Shown: in pieces, positions 18,611-27,149 of the stretch | Position numbering within the stretch: the first letter of the stretch is position 1 | Layout of the letters: each line of letters begins with the position of its first letter | From: Bin55 sp963664665 | Lineage (GTDB): Bacteria > Pseudomonadota > Gammaproteobacteria > Pseudomonadales > Azotimanducaceae | Assembly (NCBI GenBank): GCA_963664665.2 | Contig: CAXXMH010000001.1 | Location: 110,096-174,095 of the forward strand | DNA length: 64,000 nt | Direction of reading: 5' to 3' | Translations under genes and position numbers: made by a program | Notes under the pieces: model-generated | Told to the model about the DNA's origin: nothing | Seen by the model: only the letters and a program-made list of their open reading frames with translations | The model's database searches: none

Positions 18611-18977
18611 CGTTCTTCACCTCGATGATTGTTCCATTAGACTGCAGCGCTTTGAGTCCCTCTTCTCCAAGTTCGAGATACTCATTCGCTAGCATTCGAA
18701 ATGCCTTCAATTCGTCAGGTCGCAGGTTTGTAAGGTCGCTTTTGGCGAAACCGTAGACGAAGAAGGCTAAATCACCTTTGCGGAACAAAATTATGGTTCT
18801 GAATCCGCTTGCTCGTCCGCTGCCTACCCTTGCCACACGCTGCTTTATCACGCCTCCACCAAGATCGGCATCAATCAATCCCTGATCGGCACGTCTGACA
18901 ACGTCAAGTAAGTCGTCATCATCCAGTTCAGTGCGTTTAGCGAATCGGGTGAACGACTTGGTCTTGTACGTGCGCAA
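18603..18977 (-). CDS. RelE-like toxin (RelE_2/DUF1044 type)
   Basis: 124 residues from TTG 18977. It resembles the RelE_2 family of ribosome-dependent mRNA interferases: YKTKSFTRFAKRTELDDDDLL at the start, DLGGGVIKQRVARVG, then GFRTIILFRKGDLAFFVYGFAKSD with the basic residues expected of the catalytic face. It is translated first, with the antitoxin frame overlapping its end. The activity is inferred from the family; only a cognate HTH antitoxin neighbour supports it here. Confidence 0.88.
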   Translation of the reverse strand: MRTYKTKSFTRFAKRTELDDDDLLDVVRRADQGLIDADLGGGVIKQRVARVGSGRASGFRTIILFRKGDLAFFVYGFAKSDLTNLRPDELKAFRMLANEYLELGEEGLKALQSNGTIIEVKNDG

Positions 18978-19279
18978 CCCGGAATCTAGACCAAAATATC
19001 GACTCGATTAATTTGTAACTATAACACTAAGTGTGGTGATACGTGTGATTTCTCGAACGGATCATTGTCTTGCATTGGGTAATCGTCGTGTGGATTTGGC
19101 GTAGTTATTCGATACCTATAAGAGTTGAGACAATCGTAAGTCCTTGCAGCAATGCCGCGATGAGTACGTTGGACTTTTCAATTGGCGAGCGGGTATGCTG
19201 TCGAAGTGAACAGAATGCCTAGTTTGCATTCTGGACTTATCATTCGTTCAGCTGTGTGGTGGCTGGAGGAGAATAGCGA
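18978..19279. other. Intergenic region between divergent TA operon and small gene
   Basis: About 300 bases without a coding frame. It holds the palindrome at 19024-19034 and must carry promoters for both the toxin-antitoxin pair (minus) and the small gene at 19280 (plus). A strong GGAGGAG ribosome site stands at its right end. No tRNA or repeat is seen. Confidence 0.5.
19024..19034. promoter_or_regulatory. Candidate operator of the toxin-antitoxin operon
   Basis: A perfect palindrome ACACT-A-AGTGT lies about 47 bases upstream of the toxin start, over the region where its promoter must be. HTH antitoxins of this class repress their own operon through such dyads. No other copy was noticed nearby; binding is inference. 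Confidence 0.45.
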
Positions 19280-19498
19280 ATGGCCAAGAGCAAGTTTCTC
19301 AGGATAGCGCAAAGGCTGCTCAGGATTGACTATACCCGACTAGAGGTCAACGCAAAATTCAGAGAAGATGGTGGAGCGGTTTACATCGACATACGGATTT
19401 TCCGTCCGAACAATACATTCAAGAACGCAGAAAAAGTTGATCCGAGGGATGAGTTTGATCAGGCTGCCAAAGAGTTAATTGACGCAGCTGTAAGTTAG
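19280..19498 (+). CDS. Small hypothetical protein (72 aa)
   Basis: ATG 19280 follows a strong GGAGGAG ribosome site at the proper distance, which argues for a real gene. The product is basic at the N terminus (MAKSKFLRIAQRLLRIDY), has a beta-like middle (GGAVYIDIRIFRPN) and an acidic helical end. It has no signal peptide or membrane segment and no recognised family. It stands alone between the toxin-antitoxin pair and the type II secretion operon; gspE starts 174 bases later. Confidence 0.6.
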   Translation: MAKSKFLRIAQRLLRIDYTRLEVNAKFREDGGAVYIDIRIFRPNNTFKNAEKVDPRDEFDQAAKELIDAAVS

Positions 19499-19672
19499 TC
19501 ATAGATATACAAAAAATGCAAGTGATTCGCGTCGTTATGGAATTGATGCAATTGCACTTGATTGCGCGAATTGGTCGCGTGAGCGAACTGTACGAAAACG
19601 GATTCGTGTAGCGAAAAAGTCGGAATCCAACTTAAAATTGATTCGTTCTCCAGTCCATGGAAACGTCTGCGC

Positions 19673-21208
19673 TTGAGCGACATCGACGAATACCCGCAGA
19701 ATACGGCGAATACTGACGGCCAAGCGAGTAATGGTACGTCGGTCGCTACGATGCGACCTCTCCCATTCGGTTTTGCACGCCGTTTTGGTGTATTGATTGA
19801 TTATCAAAACGGTACACCTGTTGTCGTTCATAAACCGCCACTCGAATTGTCGGTGGTCGCTGAAGTACAGCGCTTCCTGCGAACCACGGCGCAATTTCAA
19901 GCAGTAAGCGATGACGAATTCGACGTGCTTCTTTCGACGACATACGCCGATCTGAATTCCGACACGCGTCAGATCGTGGAGGATTTAGGTGAAGAGATCG
20001 ATCTGGCAACGCTTGCTGAATCCCTGCCGGATGAAAGCGATCTTCTAGAGCAAGAAGGCGATGCGCCTGTCATTCGCCTCATCAATGCGTTAATTGCCGA
20101 AGCGCTACGCGAGAATGCGTCGGATATCCACATTGAAACGTTTGAAACGAGCGTTCGTGTGCGATTTCGAATTGATGGCGTACTTCGTGAAGTAGGGACG
20201 CCAAAGCGTGCGCTCGCGCCGCTCATCGTGTCGCGAATCAAAGTCATGTCGAAACTCGACATTGCTGAGAGACGCGTACCACAAGACGGCCGAACTACCG
20301 TCAGGATAGGCGGGCGTGAACTCGATGTTCGCGTCTCGGTCATGCCGACCGGCAGCGGCGAACGTGTCGTACTACGACTCCTCGATAAGCAATCTGACCG
20401 GCTCACGTTGCCCGCACTCGGTATGGATGAAATGACGTTGACGGGTGTACGCGAACTGATGCGTGCGCCGCATGGGATATTTCTTGTAACCGGGCCTACA
20501 GGCAGTGGTAAGACGACGACCCTGTACGCGTCGCTTTCTGAATTGGATACGGACGTGCTCAACGTGCTTACTGTCGAAGACCCGATTGAGTACAACCTCC
20601 ATGGGATTGGTCAAACCCAAGTGAACACGAAAACTGGGATGACCTTCGCTGCTGGCTTAAGAGCAATGCTGCGACAGGATCCGGATATCGTGATGGTAGG
20701 TGAGATTCGCGATTTCGAGACGGCTGAAATTGCTATCAGAGCGAGTTTGACGGGTCACTTGGTGCTTTCGACGTTACACACGAACACGGCGATAGGTGCG
20801 GTCACGCGCCTTATCGACATGGGTTTGCAGTCATATCTGCTATCCTCGAGCCTGATTGGCGTGCTGGCACAACGTCTAGTACGTGTTCTTTGCCCCGCGT
20901 GTCGTGAGCTGGGCGAGCCGGATGCCTCTGAAGCGAACTTCCTCGCGATTGATCAGAGTCACCACATCTACCATGCCGTTGGCTGCGAAGCGTGTCATGG
21001 CACCGGATTCCATGGGCGAACTGGAATCTATGAGCTAATTAAGGTAGATAACGAACTGCGCGAGACCATCCACGAGCACTCTTCGGAACAGCTGCTGAAG
21101 CAAGCCGTGGTGAGTAATTCTGGCAGCATTCGTGAGGATGGTCGTCGTAAAGTGTTGAGCGGCATCACCACAGTTCAGGAAGTACTCCGCGTCACGCTGG
21201 ACGACTGA
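19673..21208 (+). CDS. gspE: Type II secretion system ATPase GspE
   Basis: Cytoplasmic hexameric ATPase that powers pseudopilus assembly; docks on GspL. It has an N-terminal GspL-binding domain (LPFGFARRFGVLIDYQ), Walker A GPTGSGKTTTLYASL, the Asp box around DPIEYNL, Walker B DPDIVMVGEIRD, the His box LVLSTLHTNTA, and a tetracysteine zinc module (CPAC then CEACHGTGFHGR). The start is TTG 19673 with GGAAA upstream; ATG 19751 would begin just before LPFGFARR and is a fair alternative. First gene of the gspEFGHIJKLM operon; the gspF start follows the stop by two bases. Confidence 0.96.
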   Translation: MSDIDEYPQNTANTDGQASNGTSVATMRPLPFGFARRFGVLIDYQNGTPVVVHKPPLELSVVAEVQRFLRTTAQFQAVSDDEFDVLLSTTYADLNSDTRQIVEDLGEEIDLATLAESLPDESDLLEQEGDAPVIRLINALIAEALRENASDIHIETFETSVRVRFRIDGVLREVGTPKRALAPLIVSRIKVMSKLDIAERRVPQDGRTTVRIGGRELDVRVSVMPTGSGERVVLRLLDKQSDRLTLPALGMDEMTLTGVRELMRAPHGIFLVTGPTGSGKTTTLYASLSELDTDVLNVLTVEDPIEYNLHGIGQTQVNTKTGMTFAAGLRAMLRQDPDIVMVGEIRDFETAEIAIRASLTGHLVLSTLHTNTAIGAVTRLIDMGLQSYLLSSSLIGVLAQRLVRVLCPACRELGEPDASEANFLAIDQSHHIYHAVGCEACHGTGFHGRTGIYELIKVDNELRETIHEHSSEQLLKQAVVSNSGSIREDGRRKVLSGITTVQEVLRVTLDD

Positions 21209-21210
21209 TC

Positions 21211-22422
21211 TTGACAGCATTTGAATACGTCGCGCTCAACGACCACGGTAGTGCGAAGAAAGGCATCCTTGAAGGCGACAGTAGTCGCCATGTACGCCAG
21301 CTACTCCGTGAACGCGGTTTGACTCCCGTTGAAGTCACGGTTACGCGCGCAAACGTCCAAAGCAGTAATTGGCTTCAGTGGTGGCGTCGAATTCCGCCCA
21401 TGGAGCTTGCGCTGATTACCCGCCAGGTGGCTACGATGGTTGGCGCGGGTTTGGCGATCGAAGAAGCCATCCAGGCGGTCGCACAACAATCGAGCAGTCG
21501 GAAAGCGACCTCGGTGCTCATGACGGTCCGCGGCAACGTGATGCAAGGACAGTCACTCAGTGCCGCACTTGGAGAATTTCCTCAGACTTTCTCATCGATG
21601 TTTCGTGCGACGGTCGCGGCTGGTGAGCAGTCTGGATTTCTCGACACCGTACTCGAAAACCTCGCCGACTATCTCGAGCGTTCCTACGAAACGCGACGCA
21701 ATGTTGAGATGGCGCTGTACTACCCTGTGATATTGCTCGTATGTGCCGTAGCGATTGTGGTGTTAGTGATGACCTATGTCATCCCCGACATCGTAGAAGT
21801 TTTCGACACGTCAGGGGCGACGCTACCGGCGATCACCAGTGCGTTAATCGCGACGAGTGACGTGCTCCGCGCCTATGGATGGATGATCGTAATGGGTATC
21901 GCGGCGGCGTTCTTCGTTTTCAATCTCGCACTACGTCAAGTCGCATTTCGACTGGCGTGGGATCGCTTTAAGCTTGGTGTGCCCGTGCTTAGGTGGCTGG
22001 TGAGGTCGACGAGCGCGTCTCGCTATGCGAGTACGCTCGCGATCCTGGGTAAAAGTGGCGTACCGCTCGTTGAAGCAATGCGGATCGCGTCGGAGGTCGT
22101 TTCGAATGTTTGGATTAACACGAGACTGAGCGAAGCAGTTGCTAAAGTAAGTGAAGGCTCATCGCTTCGAAACGCACTTGAAGCGACAGGAAACTTCCCG
22201 CCTATCTTTCTGCACATGATTGCGAGCGGCGAATCGAGTGGGACGTTAGATGAACTCATGGCGAAGGCTGCAGACTTCCAACAGCGTGAACTTGAACGAC
22301 GAGTCGAAACTCTCGTACAACTCTTCCGCCCGATGATGTTGCTCGTCATGGCGGGCGTGGTGCTATTGATCATGCTGGCCATGCTGCTGCCGATTCTCAA
22401 TATGAACGCCTTGGTGCTTTAA
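21211..22422 (+). CDS. gspF: Type II secretion inner-membrane platform protein GspF
   Basis: Polytopic platform protein that couples GspE to pseudopilin assembly. It begins at TTG 21211 with the family N terminus MTAFEYVALNDHG. It has two repeated T2SSF domains (about residues 65-190 and 268-390) and three membrane segments, near 165-190, 220-240 and 370-395. Motifs include LALITRQVATMVGAGL and FLHMIASGESSG. At 403 residues it is typical. Confidence 0.96.
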   Translation: MTAFEYVALNDHGSAKKGILEGDSSRHVRQLLRERGLTPVEVTVTRANVQSSNWLQWWRRIPPMELALITRQVATMVGAGLAIEEAIQAVAQQSSSRKATSVLMTVRGNVMQGQSLSAALGEFPQTFSSMFRATVAAGEQSGFLDTVLENLADYLERSYETRRNVEMALYYPVILLVCAVAIVVLVMTYVIPDIVEVFDTSGATLPAITSALIATSDVLRAYGWMIVMGIAAAFFVFNLALRQVAFRLAWDRFKLGVPVLRWLVRSTSASRYASTLAILGKSGVPLVEAMRIASEVVSNVWINTRLSEAVAKVSEGSSLRNALEATGNFPPIFLHMIASGESSGTLDELMAKAADFQQRELERRVETLVQLFRPMMLLVMAGVVLLIMLAMLLPILNMNALVL

Positions 22423-22423
22423 C

Positions 22424-22861
22424 GTGAATATGCAAACAATCCGACGAGCGCGTGAACGAGGATTCACGCTTCTCGAGATCATGGTCGTTGTGATCATCAT
22501 TGGGGTGTTAGCGGTAATCGTGGTTCAGAACGTATTGCCTCAAGCGGATAAGGCACGAATCACCGCGACGAAAGCCGACATCCGTACGTTAGCTGCAGCC
22601 CTTGACACGTATCGTCTGGACAACAGTTTCTACCCGTCGACTAACCAAGGACTAGAAGCATTAGTTGCACAACCCAGCGGTACACCGGAAGCACGCAACT
22701 GGGGACCTGAACCTTACATGCGAAAGTTGCCAACCGACCCTTGGGGAAACACCTACGTCTACACGAACGATGGCTTCGTGTTCGAGATTGTGTCTCTTGG
22801 CGCTGATGGTGAAGAAGGTGGCGACGGTGTCTCGGCGGATATCAAGTTCTCTGAACTGTAA
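22424..22861 (+). CDS. gspG: Major pseudopilin GspG
   Basis: Main pseudopilus subunit. GTG 22424 or ATG 22430 begins a short basic leader followed by G-FTLLEIMVVVIIIGVLA; the prepilin peptidase would cut after Gly and methylate Phe. The body has the GspG signature ALDTYRLDNSFYPST, and the C-terminal SLGADGEEGGDG resembles the calcium-binding loop. 145 residues. It starts one base after the gspF stop. Confidence 0.96.
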   Translation: MNMQTIRRARERGFTLLEIMVVVIIIGVLAVIVVQNVLPQADKARITATKADIRTLAAALDTYRLDNSFYPSTNQGLEALVAQPSGTPEARNWGPEPYMRKLPTDPWGNTYVYTNDGFVFEIVSLGADGEEGGDGVSADIKFSEL

Positions 22862-22887
22862 GCGCCGAGCTGGTTAGCTCGACCGTT

Positions 22888-23442
22888 ATGCGACGAAGGC
22901 GGCGAAATAACGTCATTCGGCGAGCAGGCTTTTCGTTACTTGAGCTTCTCACGGTACTAATCATCATTGGAGTGCTCGCTGGCGCCGTTGTGCTTAGCTA
23001 TACCGGCGCGACGGAAACCCGTACGCTTCAAACTCATGCGGAAAGATTCATGTTCACGGTAGAACTAGCGCGTCAGCAATCGACACTCACCAACGAGATC
23101 TGGGGCGTGAGATTGCGTTCAGACTCGTATGAATTTATGCGCGTTCTCGATGATGGCGAATGGCACGTCGTCGCGGAATCACCGTTTCAATTTAAGTCCG
23201 TAGGTACCGACTACGCCATTCGAAGCAGATTGCTTGGTAAGTCGCAAAGCACACGATCCTTCGCATCACAAAAGTTCGTGCCAGATGTCGCAATCTACCC
23301 GAGCGGTGAGATCAGTCCGTTCGAAATGACTTTGACACATCTAATCACTCAAAATGAACGCTACGTGATTAGTGATGGCATACAACGAGCCGTGGTGTCT
23401 GACGAGCCCTACCGACCCGTTACCAAAGCTGATGAGAGTTAG
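22888..23442 (+). CDS. gspH: Minor pseudopilin GspH
   Basis: Minor pseudopilin of the tip complex. Very basic leader MRRRRRNNVIRRAG, then FSLLELLTVLIIIGVLAG with Glu5 of the mature protein. Typical GspH features follow: a GspH-like ARQQSTLTNEIWGVRL after the helix, and a beta-rich body. 184 residues. Its 3' end overlaps gspI by 11 bases. Confidence 0.93.
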   Translation: MRRRRRNNVIRRAGFSLLELLTVLIIIGVLAGAVVLSYTGATETRTLQTHAERFMFTVELARQQSTLTNEIWGVRLRSDSYEFMRVLDDGEWHVVAESPFQFKSVGTDYAIRSRLLGKSQSTRSFASQKFVPDVAIYPSGEISPFEMTLTHLITQNERYVISDGIQRAVVSDEPYRPVTKADES

Positions 23443-23845
23443 GCGTCACGGTCGCTCGAGCGGCTTCACCTTGCTCGAGATGATGGTGGCAATCGCCATC
23501 CTCGCGGTAGCGTCAGCGGCTGTGTTCTTCAGTAACTCTGAAGCATTGCAGGCGCAGGCGCGTCTCGAGGAGCAGACAGTAGCGCAATGGGTTCTTGCGA
23601 ATCAGATTGCCTACTATCGCCTCGCGCAAGAGATGGATACAAGCGCACTCCACGCGATGGCGAACGCATCACTTAGCCCTCAACAGATGAGTGTTGCAGG
23701 TTACGAACTCGAAGTAACAGCGAACGTATTGCCTTCAGACTTCGTTGGAGTTCGCCACATACGTTGGGAGGTCTACCGGATTATCGATCGAGATCGGATC
23801 GGTCCCATTCGTACGCTCACGGCATGGGTTCGCGAACCGAAATGA
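23432..23845 (+). CDS. gspI: Minor pseudopilin GspI
   Basis: Starts at ATG 23432 inside the gspH end, giving the short leader MRVRRHGRSSG before FTLLEMMVAIAILAVASAAV. An upstream in-frame ATG (23372) would give an implausibly long leader. 137 residues, the usual size. In the family it initiates the GspIJK tip. Its stop overlaps the gspJ start (ATGA). Confidence 0.93.
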   Translation: MRVRRHGRSSGFTLLEMMVAIAILAVASAAVFFSNSEALQAQARLEEQTVAQWVLANQIAYYRLAQEMDTSALHAMANASLSPQQMSVAGYELEVTANVLPSDFVGVRHIRWEVYRIIDRDRIGPIRTLTAWVREPK

Positions 23846-24477
23846 GACTTCGTGGCTTCACGCTCCTCGAAATGATCGTGACAGTATTCATCTTCGGCAT
23901 AGTTGGTGTGGTTGCCGTGCAGCTGCTTGCGCAATCGGTTCGAACTACGGAGAAAGTCATACATCGAAGCGCAGTACTTGGTGAGTGGCATCGTGCGATG
24001 AACATCCTCGAGCAAGATGTGGTGCAGGTCAACCACCGTGAAGTACGCGACGAACACGGGGACTATCAACCTGGTGTGCTCGTCGATACGTCAGGTCAGA
24101 TTGAATTTACTCGTAACGGGTGGCGGAATATTCTCGGCCATCAGCGTTCTGAACAACAACGCGTCGCGTATTTCCTGCATGAGAACCAGCTTTTTCGTCG
24201 GTATTGGGACGTGCTTGATCGTGCACAAGACTCGGAGCCGATCGATCAGTTACTCCTGCAAAACGTCTACTCGGTCGAATTCGAATTGATCGACCGCACG
24301 GGGCGGGAACACTATTTCTGGCCGCCGAGTTCGTATACCGATTCGACTGAAACCTACAGTTCGTTGGTCGGTATTCGCATAACGTTGGAATTGGCCGAAC
24401 TGGGAACAATCTCGCATCTTTGGTTAGTGCCTGAAAATTTGCGAAGTTCAAGCGCGAGTGAGGCGATTGAATCATGA
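23842..24477 (+). CDS. gspJ: Minor pseudopilin GspJ
   Basis: ATG 23842 overlaps the gspI stop and gives the compact leader MRLRG before FTLLEMIVTVFIFGIVGVVA. The body has a GspJ-like RAMNILEQDVVQVNHREVRDE and the C-terminal VGIRITLELAELG. 211 residues. It forms the pseudopilus tip with GspI and GspK. The stop overlaps the gspK start (ATGA). Confidence 0.93.
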   Translation: MRLRGFTLLEMIVTVFIFGIVGVVAVQLLAQSVRTTEKVIHRSAVLGEWHRAMNILEQDVVQVNHREVRDEHGDYQPGVLVDTSGQIEFTRNGWRNILGHQRSEQQRVAYFLHENQLFRRYWDVLDRAQDSEPIDQLLLQNVYSVEFELIDRTGREHYFWPPSSYTDSTETYSSLVGIRITLELAELGTISHLWLVPENLRSSSASEAIES

Positions 24478-25412
24478 TGCGGACACATCGTGGTGTTGCA
24501 CTGATTAGCATTTTGATGGTTGTCGTCTTGTTTAGTGCGCTGGCATTCCAACTCTATTCGCACCAGACTATGGTTACTGCGCAGACGCGTGTCGGATTGA
24601 CGGCGAACCAGGCGCGGCATTCATTGATGGCTAGTGAAGCGCTGGCACAAGAGCTTTTGTACCAAGATTGGATCGATGAGGATGGTCGAATCCGCGACGA
24701 CATGGTTGAACCTTGGGCACAGGCGCTATTGCCGATTAACACAGTGTCTGGCTCAGTGCGCGTACAGATCGTTGACCTAAGTGGCCGGTTGAACTTGAAT
24801 TCTCTCGTCTCAGAGAGTAGCGAGGTGTCCACTTCTGCGTTCAGCTACATTCTGAATCGTATCGGGCTCAGTGTGGAACTTACGCCTGTCTGGCGAGATT
24901 GGATTGATGCTGACGAGCAACGCTTCTTTGTCGAAGGCTACCAAGGACGGGAAGAGTTGGATTGGCTGAGTAATGCGACACCATTCCGCCCCCCCAATCG
25001 ACTAGCAGGTCATTTGAGCGAACTTCAGATATTGGCCCCCATTGCATCCGATGTCTATACAGAATTGACACACCTTGTAACGGTGTTGCCGACAAGCACG
25101 TTGAAGGTCAACGTAAATACCGCGCATCCGGAAGTGCTGAATTCACTGCTACCTCCTGCCAGCTCGAAGATGTCGTCTCGTGCCGGCGTTCGAAACTTCG
25201 GCTCGGTCGAAGCATTCATCGACCTGAACAATGACTTTTCGCCCGTGAGCGATCACCTAAGCGTCAGGAGCGATTTCTTTGAGGTGCGCGCAACGTTAGA
25301 AGGTGCGGATTTGCGTATGGACATGACAAGCCAGATATATCGCGACCCGAGATCGGGTGAGTGTCGGGTCTACGCTCGCGACTTCGCGACGCGGCACGTT
25401 TGGTCGACTTAG
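24474..25412 (+). CDS. gspK: Minor pseudopilin GspK
   Basis: Large minor pseudopilin that caps the pseudopilus. The N terminus is MMRTHRGVALISILMVVVLF; like other GspK proteins it lacks Glu5. DLSGRLNLNSLV, DWIDADEQRFFVEGYQGRE and VNVNTAHPEVL are family motifs; acidic residues here bind calcium in the known structure. 312 residues. ATGA overlap with gspJ. Confidence 0.95.
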   Translation: MMRTHRGVALISILMVVVLFSALAFQLYSHQTMVTAQTRVGLTANQARHSLMASEALAQELLYQDWIDEDGRIRDDMVEPWAQALLPINTVSGSVRVQIVDLSGRLNLNSLVSESSEVSTSAFSYILNRIGLSVELTPVWRDWIDADEQRFFVEGYQGREELDWLSNATPFRPPNRLAGHLSELQILAPIASDVYTELTHLVTVLPTSTLKVNVNTAHPEVLNSLLPPASSKMSSRAGVRNFGSVEAFIDLNNDFSPVSDHLSVRSDFFEVRATLEGADLRMDMTSQIYRDPRSGECRVYARDFATRHVWST

Positions 25413-25427
25413 AACGAGTTCTGAGCA

Positions 25428-26633
25428 ATGGCTACGCTGTATATAGAGCTCATCGATATCGACTCGGTATTGCCGGCGCGTTGGTGGTTGTGTGACGATT
25501 CGTCCATTACGGCTGCGGGTTCCGATCCCCTTGGTGAAATTGCCAATTTAGAACCTGGTAAGGCGCAAAGTAAGCTCGATACCGTCGTGCTCATACCGGA
25601 TCGTGAGATTCTGTATGTGCATGTCGACGTGCCTGGACGCAGTCAAGCTCGCGTCCGTCAAGCGGCACCGTTTGCGGTCGAACCGCACTTGACGGAAGAT
25701 ATCGACGATGTCCACATTGCGCTAGGTGAATTCAAGCGTGGCGAAGCCGTGCCATGCATGGTCATAAGTCGCGCTCGTTTTGATTCATTTTTGGCGACAA
25801 TCGACGCGGCGGGTATTCGAGCAAACGTAATCACGACGCCGGGGATGTTGGCAGATTCAACGACTGACATTCATCTGATTGAGTCGGGTACCTCTATCAC
25901 GGTTCGCACCGCTGATCAACTTGCAGTGGTTGCCGCCGAAACGCTCGCCACAACGCTATCCGCAGCACTTACGGATGAACAAGAGCATGTTCGTCTCACA
26001 TGTGTTGGAAGCGACGCTATCGAATCCGTAACTCGTCAGTCAGTTAGCCACTTGAATGCGGAGGATGTGGAGATTCGATTGATCTCCTTTGAATCGTTGC
26101 TTCTAGGGGTGAACGAACCGCAAGATCTTCCGAGTTTACAACAAGGCACATACGCGATCGTGGAAAGCGGCGCGACTATCAAACAGGTCCTCAACAAGAC
26201 CGCGCTGGTAGCAGCAGCGAGTGTGATCATCGTCTCGGCGATCTTTCTAGTACAAGGTTTTTGGGCGGACGTCCAGACCGAGAGACTGCGTGAAGACGCA
26301 CTTGATATCTATGAGTCCGTATACGGCACGCGCGATGTGGCTGGTAATCCAGTGTTTCGCATGCAGGAGCGAATGGGGGCACGCATTGACGAACAGAGTG
26401 CGTGGTTGAGTTTACTAGAAGGCGTCGTCGGAGCGACGTCAGGCGTTGAAATCAAGAATCTTGATTTCAACGAAGTTCAGAGCAAGATGTCGATTACGTT
26501 CTACGCGGATAGTTATCAGGAGTTCGAAGCGATTCGCACTCGAATCGAGGAAATGGGTTTGAGTGTGGAGGTCAATGTGGCTGAACAGCAACAGAACCGG
26601 GTTTGGGCGCGAATCACGCTCGCTGCGACATGA
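25428..26633 (+). CDS. gspL: Type II secretion assembly protein GspL
   Basis: Bitopic inner-membrane protein that recruits GspE. The cytoplasmic actin-like domain (about 1-250) includes VVLIPDREILYVHVDVPG and ARVRQAAPFAVEPHL. One membrane segment spans about residues 264-286 (TALVAAASVIIVSAIFLVQ), followed by a periplasmic ferredoxin-like domain. 401 residues. The gspM start lies in its stop codon (ATGA). Confidence 0.94.
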   Translation: MATLYIELIDIDSVLPARWWLCDDSSITAAGSDPLGEIANLEPGKAQSKLDTVVLIPDREILYVHVDVPGRSQARVRQAAPFAVEPHLTEDIDDVHIALGEFKRGEAVPCMVISRARFDSFLATIDAAGIRANVITTPGMLADSTTDIHLIESGTSITVRTADQLAVVAAETLATTLSAALTDEQEHVRLTCVGSDAIESVTRQSVSHLNAEDVEIRLISFESLLLGVNEPQDLPSLQQGTYAIVESGATIKQVLNKTALVAAASVIIVSAIFLVQGFWADVQTERLREDALDIYESVYGTRDVAGNPVFRMQERMGARIDEQSAWLSLLEGVVGATSGVEIKNLDFNEVQSKMSITFYADSYQEFEAIRTRIEEMGLSVEVNVAEQQQNRVWARITLAAT

Positions 26634-27124
26634 GCCGTCTACTCACGTGGTTTCCGTCAATCGCGCCGCTTCAGAGACGCTTTGCGGCCGCGAGTTCGCG
26701 CGAGCGAGTGTTGATAGGCGTGAGCGCCTATCTTCTAGCTGGAGTATTCCTCTATTACGCGGTTCTCAATCCGGCGATGGATTATCGTAGTGAGCAACTA
26801 CGCGCTCAAGTTGCTGCTGCGAATGGATTGAGCTGGATGATCGCGAATCAGACGGAAGCCAGACAGCGTGGAGGCGATCTCGAACCTACTCGAGGCGAGA
26901 GTAAGTTGACCGTGATCTCCAGTAGTGCAGAACTGCATAACTTAACGATTAAGCGGGTGCAGCCTGCTGAGAACCGAATAAACGTCGAACTTGCTACTCA
27001 GGAATATGCTGCAGTGATTAGGTGGTTGATTGCGCTTGAAACCGACCACGACATGACGCTTGTCGATGTCCGACTTGAGAAGGTTGATGAAGGGATCGTC
27101 AACAGTCGAATAACGTTGCGCTAA
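26630..27124 (+). CDS. gspM: Type II secretion assembly protein GspM
   Basis: ATG 26630 overlaps the gspL stop. The 164-residue product has a short cytoplasmic start, one membrane segment (about 27-45, LIGVSAYLLAGVFLYYAVL), a periplasmic coiled part and a ferredoxin-like end (AAVIRWLIALETDHDM). It binds GspL. It ends the operon; no gspN, gspO, gspC or gspD follows, and the next gene converges after 25 bases. Confidence 0.92.
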   Translation: MSRLLTWFPSIAPLQRRFAAASSRERVLIGVSAYLLAGVFLYYAVLNPAMDYRSEQLRAQVAAANGLSWMIANQTEARQRGGDLEPTRGESKLTVISSSAELHNLTIKRVQPAENRINVELATQEYAAVIRWLIALETDHDMTLVDVRLEKVDEGIVNSRITLR

Positions 27125-27149
27125 TTCCAATACCTAAACGAAGTGATGC

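Noticed and set aside
19969..20595. Long open antisense frame within gspE (about 208 codons)
   Set aside because: It is fully inside a well-supported gene and its Ser/Arg/Thr-rich translation is typical of a mirrored frame.
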